From contig OY987236.1 of assembly GCA_963920705.1 (NCBI GenBank), positions 11,704,190 through 11,768,189 of the forward strand: 64,000 nt of DNA, written 5' to 3'. This stretch comes from Odiellus spinosus. Its lineage: Eukaryota; Arthropoda; Arachnida; Opiliones; Phalangiidae. The notes beneath the pieces are model-generated. The model saw only the letters and a list, made by a program, of their open reading frames with translations, was not told where the DNA came from and did no database searches. The stretch's first letter is position 1. The number at the start of each line of letters is the position of its first letter. A program made the translations under genes and the position numbers. Shown here in pieces: positions 1 through 11,900 of this stretch.

Positions 1-180
1 CTAGCTCGGTGAACTAGGCGAGCACGACCTGTATTTTTTTTTTTTAATATTCGCGGCTGTTCTTGTCGCCAATCACGAGCGAGTACGCGTATTTATAAAA
101 TACGCGTACTCGCTCGTGATTGGCGACTAGATCAGACGAAAATATTATACGGCTCGTGCTCGATTAGTTCGCCGAGCTAG
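1..180. mobile_element. Foldback (MITE-like) element with nested perfect palindrome
   Basis: The first and last ~30 bases are near-perfect inverted copies: the left end reads CTAGCTCGG and the right end CCGAGCTAG. The centre (66-126) is a perfect palindrome with two 29-base arms and a 3-base loop. The whole 180 bases can fold into one long hairpin, typical of a foldback or MITE element. It starts at the window edge, so a target duplication cannot be checked. Confidence 0.75.
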
Positions 181-402
181 GCAGCCAAGGCTTAGCATCT
201 GCAAGTTTCGGAACTTTGGAAATTGATTATAAAATAACGAAATATTTTTCTTGAGTTATATTATTGTTTTTCTCATTATTTTAGCATTCTTAATCGATTA
301 AAAATAGGTTGTTTTGGTCTTTCATTCTCCCTTTAATTTCAAAATCAAAATGTTTAAAATATCTAGGTCATTTTTTTCGACATATGACGTAGTTTATTTC
401 TG
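181..402. other. AT-rich spacer
   Basis: I see no gene, RNA or repeat here. A short open frame that begins at 314 runs into the dispersed repeat at 403 and is not credible as a gene. Confidence 0.5.
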
Positions 403-561
403 GGACGTAATTAACGATAATTGTGATACGAAAGGTAGAAATTTCTGGATTAAGTACTTTTACGAAAAAGACCGCGCGAAACCGACTTCATCACTGTGCC
501 AGAACGCGCGAGAATCAACTGTAGGCTCTGCAATAATCACGCAGACATAGTGATGACGTAA
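403..561 (+). repeat. Dispersed repeat A, copy 1
   Basis: This block matches 33520-33684 in the same orientation. Shared landmarks, in order, are GACGTAATTAACGATA, AAGTACTTT-ACGAAAAAGAC, GTGCCAGAACG-like and ATAGTGAT-ACGTA. A short tail of the same family also appears at 22991-23027. No coding potential is shared between copies, so I call it a transposon-derived repeat of unknown class. Confidence 0.65.
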
Positions 562-575
562 TTTTTAATGACATA

Positions 576-732
576 GAGGTCGAGGTTTGGACAAGATAAT
601 TAATCAGTTAATTATTAATAATAATAAGTTAAATATTCGCGATTACATTCGCTTTTATCATAGACTTCCCGCGGATAATTTCAAATTATGAATAAAGATC
701 AAATAAACAGAAATTATCCAAACCCCGACCTC
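576..732. mobile_element. Foldback element with TA target duplication
   Basis: Inverted ends of about 18 bases (GAGGTCGAGGTTTGGA at the left; its near complement TCCAAACCCCGACCTC at the right) flank an AT-rich centre. The dinucleotide TA is present on both sides (574-575 and 733-734), as expected for a Tc1/mariner-type MITE. There is no open frame inside. Confidence 0.6.
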
Positions 733-802
733 TAGAATTTGATTAAAAATGGACTATTTTCATTCGAATTAACTTATGCGAAGATAAAGTAAAAAACATA
801 AT

Positions 803-1055
803 CCATATCCGTTTTTATCCAAAAATGGCCTTATCTTAGATTATCCGGGTTATATACGCTCGGATAAAAAAATTCTAATTTATTTTCGGGAAAAGTAACG
901 AATAAAAAGATGATTTAAAATCTTAGTTTCGTTGTTTTATTTATATTCTTCAAATTAAAAGTAAATTTGAATATTTTTCTTATATTTTAGACTAATTCTG
1001 GAAACGTGAATTTTCTTATCCATCGTTATACGTTTGAATACGAGTAATTAGTTCG
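803..1055 (+). repeat. Dispersed repeat B, copy 1
   Basis: The reverse complement of this block recurs at 34889-35155. The best-preserved part contains GAATTTTCTTATCCAT followed by GTTATACGTTT and GAGTAATT. The copies are diverged and AT-rich. Confidence 0.5.
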
Positions 1056-2344
1056 TAGATAAAGCGCCAAAGGCTTATCTTCGGGTAAACCTTACACATT
1101 TAACCAATTATACGAATATACAAATTTAATTTTTTAGTTACAATTTGTCTGAAAATATCTGAAAATATTCGAATAACAGAAGATAATGGATATCCGATTC
1201 CGAGCTCTAATGACAGGCAAATTTTAAGAAAAAAAAAAAAATAATAATAATAATAAAATAAACATATCGGAGTGCAATATCTCTTTACGGTCTAACATTC
1301 AAATACGTGCTTTAACCTATGGCATTTGCATAAAAATTTTAAAACATCTTTTCCCTCTTATTCAAAATACGAAATAATTAAAAAGTTCTTGGTATAGCCG
1401 AAATCTTTTTTTGAGGTTAAAGAAAGTACTAAAGAGGCATACGCTGATTCAATCGCAATCTTGGAATTTGATATAAATTACGTAACAAATACCCGTTTCC
1501 AATGGGAATTTCGTTTCCTTCCAAAGTAATAAATTATTTTACATATAACCTAGCTTTGTACGCTTCTATAAACTGATTCTAGCAATTAACGAGCGTTTAA
1601 CTTGGAAATAAGTAAATTCTAGAAGCAAAAACTTAAATCATCTTCCCGCAATAAGAGTTATATACCTTTAGGTATGCGTAAAACGCGCGAATTCGCGGGA
1701 AAAGGATCGAAGTCTGGGACTTATATCATTAAAAAGGAAGGGTGAAAATGTGTTTTTAATTAATATAATAATTAAATACAATTTCGTCACCCTTTTAGAC
1801 GAAAATGATTGGATGCAAGTTCTAATTCGGGGTATTCATATAAGGGGGATATTACCGTTTCCACAGTGTCACCAGTACCTTTGCCAGTCAAGCATAACTT
1901 GGAACTGATCCGAACTCAACTTGATTCCCAAATATTCTGACAACATCGAGGGATATGACATTTGAAAAATGAGTATTTCCATTAGACAGATTATTCTCAA
2001 ATTTTGCCTAAAATTTCCATTGAATCTTCTTTTCAAACAAATTTTGATCTATTTCAATTCGACCTATATTCCCATACATATTGGCCTAACAGGGTTCGTA
2101 AAAACTTTGGAGGTTAATTTCTCTAACTTTTCCAGATGTTCTAAATAATTTCTCTGACCAATTTTATCTTTTACGATAATTTATCCTTACGTGCGAGCTC
2201 TTGTCAATTCCCACTTTTTATTTGACATAGTTTATCTATCAGGGGTTGATAGTTCACTCAGAATTTGAGAAAACAAAATTTAAATCTTTAGGCAAATATT
2301 TTCAACTTAAAATAATAACGTTAATTTGTGAACTAATCATAACC
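1056..2344. other. AT-rich intergenic DNA
   Basis: No coding region, RNA gene or repeat is recognisable. There is only simple low-complexity A/T sequence. Confidence 0.5.
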
Positions 2345-3125
2345 GTTTGGGATCATTTTCCAATTCCCCGACCTTTTTCGGGCAATTTTCCAATTCTCCG
2401 ACCTCCTTAGGACAATTTTCAAATTCCCCGACCTTTTTTTGGGACAATTTTCAAATTCCCCGACCTTTTTTGGGACAATTTTCAAATTCCCCGACCTTTT
2501 TGGGGCAATTTTCCAATTCCCCGACCTTTTTTTGGGACAATTTTCAAATTCCCCGACCTTTTTTTGGGACAATTTTCAAATTCCCCGACCTTTTTTTGGG
2601 ACAATTTTCAAATTCCCCGACCTTTTTTTGGGACAATTTTCAAATTCCCCGACCTTTTTTTGAGACAATTTTCAAATTCCCCGACCTTTTTTGGGACAAT
2701 TTTCAAATTCCCCGACCTTTTTTGGGACAATTTTCAAATTCCCCGATATTTTTGGGACAATTTTCAAATTCCCCGATATTTTTGGGACAATTTTCAAATT
2801 CCCCGATATTTTTGGGACAATTTTCAAATTCCCCAATATTTTTGGGACAATTTTCAAATTCCCCAATATTTTTGGGACAATTTTCAAATTCCCCGATATT
2901 TTTGGGACAATTTTCAAATTCCCCGATATTTTTGGGACAATTTTCAAATTCCCCGATATTTTTGGGACAATTTTCAAATTCCCCGATATTTTTGGGACAA
3001 TTTTCAAATTCCCCGATATTTTTGGGACAATTTTCAAATTCCCCGATATTTTTGGGACAATTTTCAAATTCCCCGATATTTTCTCGGACCTTTTGGAGCA
3101 ATATCCAATTTCCCCGACTTTTCCC
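2345..3125. repeat. Minisatellite 1 (30-bp unit)
   Basis: About 25 tandem units occupy this stretch. The first part has units of 30-33 bases that differ mainly in the length of a T run and contain CCCCGACCTTTTT. From about 2731 to 3080 the unit is a fixed 30 bases containing GGGACAATTTTCAAATTCCC with GATATT. Because 30 is a multiple of three and the unit lacks stops in several frames, long frames stay open on both strands; these are not genes. Confidence 0.95.
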
Positions 3126-6100
3126 TGACCAGGTCGTGCACGAACACAGCCTAATTTTCATTGGAACAGCTACTTTCAGACATTTAGGGCAAACTGGCAT
3201 AAATATTCCTTGTCCAAAACTAAAAACAAAATTCCCCACTTTGAAAACCTTCATTTTTAGACGATAGTTTTCCTTTATAAAGTCAAGTATTAAAATAATC
3301 GATTTCGATTAAATATTAATTTGATTATGCCTGGTTTAAGCTTCCCTTTGATGGTGAGAATGCTAAGAGAGTTAAGAAAAGAATTGAAATAGTTGGAAGG
3401 AGTCTATCTCGAGGCGGGAGGAGGTTGGCTATTTGAGGGCCAATAGGAGGGAGGAGATGGGAGACGGTTGGAATTTAATAAGAGAGGGACATTTCCGTGG
3501 CTTCGCTATTTTTTTTTTTTTTTTTTTATGCCGAAAAAATATAAAAGGGCCTCTTTTAACTCCACTACATTGAAGGTCGCGAACGATCCGTTCTAGACAT
3601 AGCTTAAAAAATAAGTCAGGGCCCCCAAGATCGAGGAAAAAAATATTTTTGTCAACTATCTAGCCGCTGAAAAAAAACCTTCTCTTCTATCTTATGATTT
3701 TTGCTTCCAATTCTGTCTATTCGAAAGCAGGGTGTGACCATATTTTTTTTCCCTTCCCACGTGGCGTACGATTATAACGGCCATTTTGCTTTGGCAAATA
3801 GGCTTTAGCTTGCAATTTGACGATGTTTCTGGCGCCTGCGTATTTTAAACAACGTTGCTCTCATGATTTTAAATCAATAATTTATCAATGAAGAGGGGAT
3901 TTCATTCTCACTTGAAAAGAAATGTATATTTAAAAACAACGGCGGCTTATGTCTTTAATTATTATATAACATATCACGAAACTAAGAATTCTTTGATTTT
4001 AAGAATTATTCCGAACTTGACGAGAGCATCAAAATTCGACCGCAAGAAAACTTGTTTTAAACAATAACTAATTATATATTTTGAAATATCTCACGTGAAA
4101 AATAAAACTTAAATATTTTCTACGCAATCTGTTACGCTTACAAATCACATTATTTCAAGTTTGAGATTAGAAAACTATCTTTAGACTTTACAATGAACAA
4201 AACGCAAAGTTTATCAAACTTTAACAAGTCATAGCTATCTAAATTATAAACCGATCTTAAAAAAAATGGTCAAAACAACCATCTTCAATATTGTAATAGA
4301 TAAATATTAATACGACTTAAGCCTCGTCATTGTCATCAAAATCTAAGATAAATATAACACTATAAATAACTCCATAGCGATTAGGCTTAACTAGACCAAG
4401 GTTACTTTTAAATACCAGCATATTAAACGACAAAATAAACGTTAACTCACCCTTAATTTAACGATCTTCTAGTAGATTCCAACGACGCAAATACGCTGAT
4501 GAGACAAAACAAAAATCCAAAAAAAATCTAAGGATAAAAAAAACACGCAATGTTTTACAAAATACGCATTGGGCGCTTTCGCGACTGAAAAAAAATAGGA
4601 CATCCTAAGCCTAAACTCGTAGTGTAACTATGACGACACGTGTTTGCGCCTAGCATCACACTATACGGCCTACGCGCTCTAAAAAGATGCCAGAGACTGA
4701 AAATAATAGACGGGACAATGGGGGGGGGGAATAACTTTAGCGTTAGAAAATTGGAGAAAAGGGCCATCCGCATTCACCCAAACAAGAGTTACTTCCCCCG
4801 CTGACATTCGGCGTTAGAATAGATGCCCGAAAGGAAAAAGGCCTAAAGCGTCTGCTCTTCGCCCGAGCTCAAGGCTGTCTGACTGACTATGTCTGGACCT
4901 TCTCTCGCCGATCGGAGCTCCTCCAGAGTAGTACCGAATACTGCCAACTATTCCCTAATACCCTTCTCTGACACACAAACGACTACGCAATCTGTAGACG
5001 CGCCTAGAGAAAAATATTCTAGGGCTATTGACCCGTCAATCGACGGTCCGTCTCAGTTTTAGATTCTGGCGCGAAAAAAAAAAAAAAAAAAAAAACCTTC
5101 TCGAATGACCAAAGAAAAAAATTGGCACGAAATAACCGGGCTTTTACTGTAAATATTACGATCTATTTTACCCTTGAGATTACATTGTTACAAAGTTATA
5201 GTTTCGGAGGAGTGGAAGGACTATTTTTTTTTTAATTTTTAAAGCCAGAAAACGTGTTAAAAATGTTCCCAATTTATAAAATATTTGAGAAAGCATTTTT
5301 TTTTTGTTATAAAAACCGCAAGGTCTTGTTTTTAAGGAGCTTAATTTGACAGCCCACGATTTTGTTTTCTAATCTGTCTAGCAAAGTGACCTTGACGGTT
5401 ACACAATAAATGATTATCGTGAACGGAAATAAGCGTTGCTTTTTTTACGTTTTTGGCCATTTGTCCAGCATTATAAATCCATTTGTGATTTTAATATGTT
5501 TATAATTATAGATATTTAGGGGGAAAATACAGAGGGAGTCCAAATTATTTAAATTTAAATATTTATCGTACAATAAGTGTAGCTCTGATGTTTAATCAGT
5601 TTAAAGAAAGGCATATTGGCTAGGAGATTATAGCCCTACATACTCATTCATTTCAAACATAAATATTAAATACGATTAAAAATCGACCTGATCATTTTCA
5701 ACAACTCATTAGATTAAAATTAATTGAAAAATTGAATTTTTATCAATTGAATGCCCTTATAAGAAAATCTAAGCATCCTTAAAGACGTTTATTGAAATAA
5801 ATTTTTAATATATTTCTTACCTGCATAGTCGCGGACAAATCAGAAGTATACCATCTCGCTTCGACATGGTCAAGTCAGTATATGATGGCAAATTCCTTAC
5901 GACTCTCTGTTTTATATCTCGAGGGCTTGAAGAATGCGATAATGCGCTTAGGACCAGATAGAAAAGACGCTCTAGCATACTATACAACTTCCGTAATAGG
6001 TTTACTAAAGTCTTAAAAAATAAAAATAAAAAAAGAGTATCCTCCTATAGGGACCTATATACAGAAACTCAACCCTCTAAACTCCTTTTCCTAAACACGC

Positions 6101-8834
6101 TACTCTCCAGTCTTTACCCTTATGATACCATACAAAAACTCTAAGCCTTGGCGATTACTCGACGCGTTTTCTTGGCTCCCCTATATAAGCAAAAAGATAT
6201 ATAAATCCAATATGTATACGCCACCAGAAATCTACAAACACTTATTGTCTTCACAGTATATCTCGAAAAACTAGACGGGGGTAAAGGTGGAAGTTGCGAC
6301 TTGGCATTCCTACCACTACGTTTAACAAAACGTCCTCTAAAACCAGCGCAAGTTCCGTTAGGAAACAAAATGCCGCGCAAATTAGCAGACGACTTTTCAT
6401 TTAGCTTTGTACTCCCTTTAAACAAACTCTGATGTGATTCGCAAAACCACGTGATTGCTGTTAGGAATTCGGACTCGAATTTCCATTTAATAGACAAATA
6501 TATGGCGCAAGGAGGAGTATTTTGTATCGTATTGAATTTGAGACACGTGGTTTTGTGATTGACGTCAGAATTTGCTCAAATTTAAAGGCACGAAAAGCGG
6601 GAAAGGGTTGAAATACGTACACGGATAGATAGTTTTAATTTCTGGCCACCAAATGTTGGATAGTGGAAGCAGAAAACATCGCGCGTCACTAAATCCCTCT
6701 GGAAATAATACCAAGTAACTTAAATGTTTTCTTCCTAGGTTTACTTGCCCTTTAACCCATCTCTTTGCTAGTCCCGTAAGAGGCCAGTCTCCCAATAGAA
6801 ATTTAGCTGAAAATTGAAATGTAAATTATTTTATGGCACAATTAATTCATAAATAATAATTATTAATAAAAAAAATTCATATAATATTCACAAATAACCC
6901 GTTATAAATTCAACCATGCAGCATTATTTTAATTGAATACTCGCTTTATTAAAATATTTTAGTATTTCTTGTTTTTAAAAGCGTCAATATCATATTAAGA
7001 CACACTTCAAAACTTATCAAACATTTTTTAAATTCCTGCCTCGATTTGGATTATATTATTTTCCCCTGCTGCTCGGGAAAAAAAAACAACATCGCCGAAA
7101 AAAAAAAAAAAAAAAACCTTGAAAAAATTTATCTTTTAATTTCCTTGAACTCGAAAATATTTATCGAGACAAATCTTCTTAAAGGGTAACAAACAGCTAA
7201 ATGAAATTCTCCAAACCTAATGAAATGTGTGTAGTGTATGGTCTAAAAACCGCTTATACAAAACATCACTAAAAAATATTCAATCGTTTTCTCGGAAAGA
7301 GGATTTGAAATTCGCATTTTTACCAATTTTCGCGCGATTTGTATTTCCCGCCAGAATTGTAGCTATATTTAGAGAAAAGCGCGCGAATTAATTTTTACGA
7401 AAGCGCGCGAAAAATCTCGTGATAATTCGGATTTTTTTCCCTTGGATTTATCTGAGTGTCACCCTTTAATTTCTGTTCAAATCTAGTTTGCAGAACTTCT
7501 TTTATTCCCTATGGGAATTATGTTGTGTACCAATATGACTCACCTTTCACTATTTTGCAAAGATATGTTGAACATGATTATAACGACATGATTATCATAA
7601 GCGTGCGTACCGATAGGACCGAGTGGGCCATGACCTGACCTGAAATTTCAATGGAAGCGATTAAGTCAGGAAAATTTGGACGCAAAAGTCTGAAAAACTT
7701 GGGTCATAGAGTTTGCAATGATTAAAGGCGCAAAATATTGGGGCGCCCCGACCTGAAATTTATCTGGGACGCTAAAGTCAGGTAATAGGGGCCCAAAATA
7801 TTGGATGCAGTGCCGAGATGCGAGGCTTTCCCCAATGTTATTTGCTATATTCTTTTTGCTTCCACGTTTTTTTGTCAATAAGCGGGTGTAGTGGGGTTGC
7901 CCCAGCTGTCCTAAAAATGTTGGCAAGACGAGTAATGATTTTTCTAATCAAATCTGACGTACGAAATTATGGAAACCATAATTTATCGTAATAAATTTCT
8001 TTAAATATGTCATAAATGTTAAAATTAACTAATCCCTTATAGATTGATTGGACATGAAGCCCCGTTATGTCCTACCTCGCGAGTGTAAGTTGATAGATAC
8101 ATCGATATATACACGGGTTTGAAAAGGTTTCCTAGACGCTGCTTCCTGGTCCGCGCTAACCTTATTTTAATTGGATTAAGAAAACGCTGCCCTCTATTAT
8201 CGGACGACAGCGTAAAAAATGGTTTAAGTCGAGTTTCCTTGTGGGAGTGTTTCCGATCACCCGTTAACACCCAGTATCCCCGTTGAAAAAGGTTTTAAGG
8301 GAGTAAGTTTAGGGGTGGACGCGAAGCCTAGCAAAAGGCTGATGAAGTGTTTTACCAAAAATTATATTTTGCCCAAAGCGAGATACCGAGGCCTAAATTT
8401 AGCCCTCGGCGCGTTTTAAAGGCTTAACTCTTTTTAACCCTTATCTTACTTTCGTTTCGCGACTGGCGGCGGGTTGTATAGTAAGAAACAGAAGTAATAA
8501 ATTAAAACTTATTTGGAATTACTTTTATTCTTTCGTTTAGAATTGCAATATTGATTTCTTATTATACGAAGCCAAAATTTCCAAATACTTAAGCTAAGTT
8601 ACTTTTCGAGAAAATACATCTATCGCTTTTTAAGTTTTTGGATAACAATATCTTTGGTTAAGTAGATTGTAGTGCAGCAACGGCTTAAAAGAGGGCAACG
8701 GTGTATTAAGTTTTCTCACAAAATGTATCCGTGTTTGGAAGAGAAAATGGTGGGTGTTAGGCTTATAACCTTTTAAACATTTAAGTGTGTTGACAATGGT
8801 CAGTAGCGCTACGTGACATTTTGGCCCCCAAAAC
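3126..8834. other. Intergenic or 3'-gene region without recognised exons
   Basis: This stretch lies on the 3' side of the last TTC17-like exon I can identify, and would hold the rest of that gene if it continues in the window. I looked on the minus strand for the second TPR block and the conserved C-terminal region of TTC17 and did not recognise either. Minus-strand frames at 6141-6497, 6565-6795, 7666-7926 and 8037-8270 do not resemble known proteins. An imperfect 56-base direct repeat begins at 7637 and again at 7750. A long T run lies near 3511-3528. Confidence 0.4.
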
Positions 8835-8995
8835 CTTTTGTCCGGCTTTCACAACGCGGGCTTCGACAGCCTGAATAAGTTGCAAGTTGAGGCTCAAATC
8901 CACGTGACTTTGCAACCCCTGATGGTAAGCTTCTCGACGCATATTGCAAGATAAAATCGTGTGACCATTCTGCTCGAATTGGAAACAGTCTTGAC
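8835..8995 (-). CDS. TTC17: TTC17-like exon 7 (3' boundary uncertain)
   Basis: An ATG-less open frame follows the acceptor CCCACTTAG. Its first two bases complete the phase-1 codon left by exon 6. It encodes GQDCFQFEQNGH, then TILSCNMRREAYHQG, whose spacing of C, H, C and YH-G agrees with the segment after the coiled coil in TTC17. The frame stays open to a TAA at 8781-8783. The donor AAG|GTTTTG at 8833-8834 is my choice; GTAGCG about 30 bases further on is an alternative. Confidence 0.6.
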
Positions 8996-11900
8996 CTAAG
9001 TGGGCAATAAATTTACATGACCTACAATTAGCCCTTTTTAATCATAAATTTAAGGTGCGGAGTGCAAGATTTCATTCCAAATTAGATTAATTACTAGAAA
9101 TTAATCTATTTATATCATGTAAAATAGGCTTAGCTCTTCTTGGGTACATATAGGACACCGTAAAAAATGATTTAATTTTAAAAAGGGCTTCATTTTGAAA
9201 CGCAAGAAAACAGTTTAAGTAATATTTTTCAAAGCTTTGTTAAAGAATTAATAACTAAAAACTGACCATGTCCTGTGCAGCATAGTTTCTAAGAACTGCA
9301 TTGTGTACGAACTCAACTAGATTACGCTCAGAACTTAAATTTTTTGAATTAATATTTACTGGTTTGGCCATGTTAACGCGGAGCCAATGAAAAGACGATT
9401 TAACAGTGAGTCAGTGACGTAAAACAGCGAAATAATGACGTATCCAAAAACCTAATATAAATTAGTTTTAAAACTTTCGGGATTTCTACACATTCAAATG
9501 TTTCCTTTTGAATAAGGTCAAATAATTTTATACTGGACCTTATCTAACCTTAAATTTCAATAATTTAAAGGAATAAGGTTCAATAAAGAACACGAAATTC
9601 ACGAATTCATATTTTCCAGCCAGCCATTTTAACAAGCTGGTCACGAATTCATATTTTCCAGCCAGCCATTTTAACAAGCTGGGTAACAATAATAATAGTA
9701 TTTTCGTGAGCTAAATATGAAGATCATTTGAAATTTATATTTTCATTCACACTGTAAACGAAATAGGGTAGTTGCTACCCAAACCCATGGAATATTTTAT
9801 GATAATGTGCGAAAAAAATAATAAAAAATGCAAGCTTTGAAATAAAAAAATGCCTTTTTTTCGAACTTTTCTGGCTAAATGACTATGCCGGTTTTTTTTA
9901 GCGAATATAATATTTGTATAAGATAACGTTATCGTAAAAATAATTAGAAATTGATACCTCGACAGAAAAAAGGCGATATCCATATTAAATTGAAAATTAG
10001 CCAAAAACTCACCAATTTTTTAGTGAAATAACGATACAAATAATTTTTTTTGTTGATGACCAAAATTTTTAAGTTTCTGAAAACATTATTCAAAAAAGTT
10101 TCGAAATTTTTATCTACTCTTCAAAAATTCAAAACGAAATTTAAAACGAACGAAAAGCTCGAGTAAATTTTTAAAACCGTATTATTAACTGTTTAATTAA
10201 TCGTTTTAACCGTCAAAAAGTACGTAATTAAATTAAATATAAGCCTAATTATGCGTAATTTTGACGAAATTTGACTTTTTGGTGAAAAAAAGAACGAAAA
10301 ATAAATCGGACAGTACAAAATAGGAAGGATTGTGAAAAACAAATTTAATTTCTTTTTCATCTATAAGCAGAAACCAAGGCCTCGTCTTTGCTTCCACATT
10401 CTGTGAAGCTACGTTTGTTTGTGCAGGAAATTTATGGAGTGGAAACAAAAAATTATGTGGCGGGAAAGATATGGAAATAAAAAAGTGCAACGTCACAAAA
10501 AAAAAAGAATACAAAGTCAAGCGGAGCAAAAAATTAGGCTGATTATTGAAAAATGTTTATATAAGCATCGTAGAATGGTTCATATATCACGGGTCAATTC
10601 AATCTAGTCACAGGAATTGACTACTAAAAAAGTAGACAGTTTCAAATTCTGACCTTTTAAAGTCAAGGTTTAAAATTATAACCTTTTAAAGTCAAGGTTT
10701 AAAATTATAACCTTTTAAAGTCAAGGTTTAAAATTATAACCTTTTAAAGTCAAGGTTTAAAATTATAACCTTTTAAAGGGAAAGTTTGAAGTTACAACCT
10801 TTTAAAGCCAAAATTTCAAATTCCGACCTTTTAAAGCCAAAATTTCAAATTCCGACCTTTTAAAGCCGAAATTTCAAATTCCGACCTTTTAAAGCCGAAA
10901 TTTCAAATTCCGACCTTTTAAAGCCAAAGTTTCAAACTCAGATCTTTTATAAAGAGTTTCACCTTAACATCTCCCGATCTTTATTTAAAAAGGGCCCAAT
11001 TTTAAAATTCCAAGAATTGACCATTCAAAGACGAATTTTCAAACTTTTGATCTTACTAAAACAACTGAACCATTCCATTACGCTTAAATAATCATACAAC
11101 ATTTTTTAAATAAAAAAATGATGTTTTTCATTTAAACTGAGCGCTAATTTTTTTTAAAAAATGTAAAGGAATTGATTTTTTTTAAAGATACATGCGCCAT
11201 CTACATTCGAAATTTTGTATAATTTGTTTCAAATAGCGGCTTACGAGAAACTAATTAAGGTAAAGCGCTTTTTAAACAGTTTAACGAATTAACATCCTTT
11301 CGTTTCCCAAAAAAACATTGCTGTAGTTTTAACTTAAATGCAAGCGGAAAAAAGAAAAACAACGAAAAGAATTTGTAAAAAATAAAGTACCTTTTCCATC
11401 CCAGCTTTGCCTTATTTTGTAATTTTCATAATGTAATTGTTGTTCAAATTTCATCGCGGCCGAAGCCTGTTCACTCAGTAATTTTTCTTGCTGTTTCAAA
11501 CAATATTCTTGCTGTTGCTGATATTCGTGTAGTTCCGCTAAAGTCCGTTGCAACGAACTAAATTTCAAACGATTAGTTTAAAATAATATTTTTAAATCCC
11601 GAAGGAAATGTCTCTTAGAAATAAAATCACGAGACACGTCCTTCCGAGATATTCGGGTTTTCTAAATTTATAATCGTACTTGTGGTGCGCCTCTAAAGCT
11701 TTTTCAAGTTTGCTCAAACACCTAACGGCTCTTAGACGCTGTTCGGCATTTTTCGAGTTGCTTAGTTTCAAGGTATTTTCAAAGCATACCACTGACTTGT
11801 TGTAATCCGAAAGCACCTGATATATTTAGATTCAATATCAAATTATTTCTTCGTATGTTCAACGAGTTCTTAAATAATACCAGGTATTCGTATATAAATA

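Larger units (their letters stand above)
8996..11390 (-). other. TTC17-like intron 6
   Basis: An AT-rich intron of about 2.4 kb. It contains a 42-base direct duplication (9599-9682) and minisatellite 2. Two short open frames on the minus strand (9747-10004, 10245-10529) are low-complexity and not credible exons. Confidence 0.6.

Noticed and set aside
2347-3267. Open frame of 306 residues on plus, with others on both strands
   Set aside because: Entirely made of the 30-bp minisatellite; several frames on both strands are open because the unit is a multiple of three without stops.
6141-6497. 118-residue minus-strand frame as a possible further TTC17 exon
   Set aside because: Sequence does not resemble any part of TTC17 or another family, and no matching splice phases were found.
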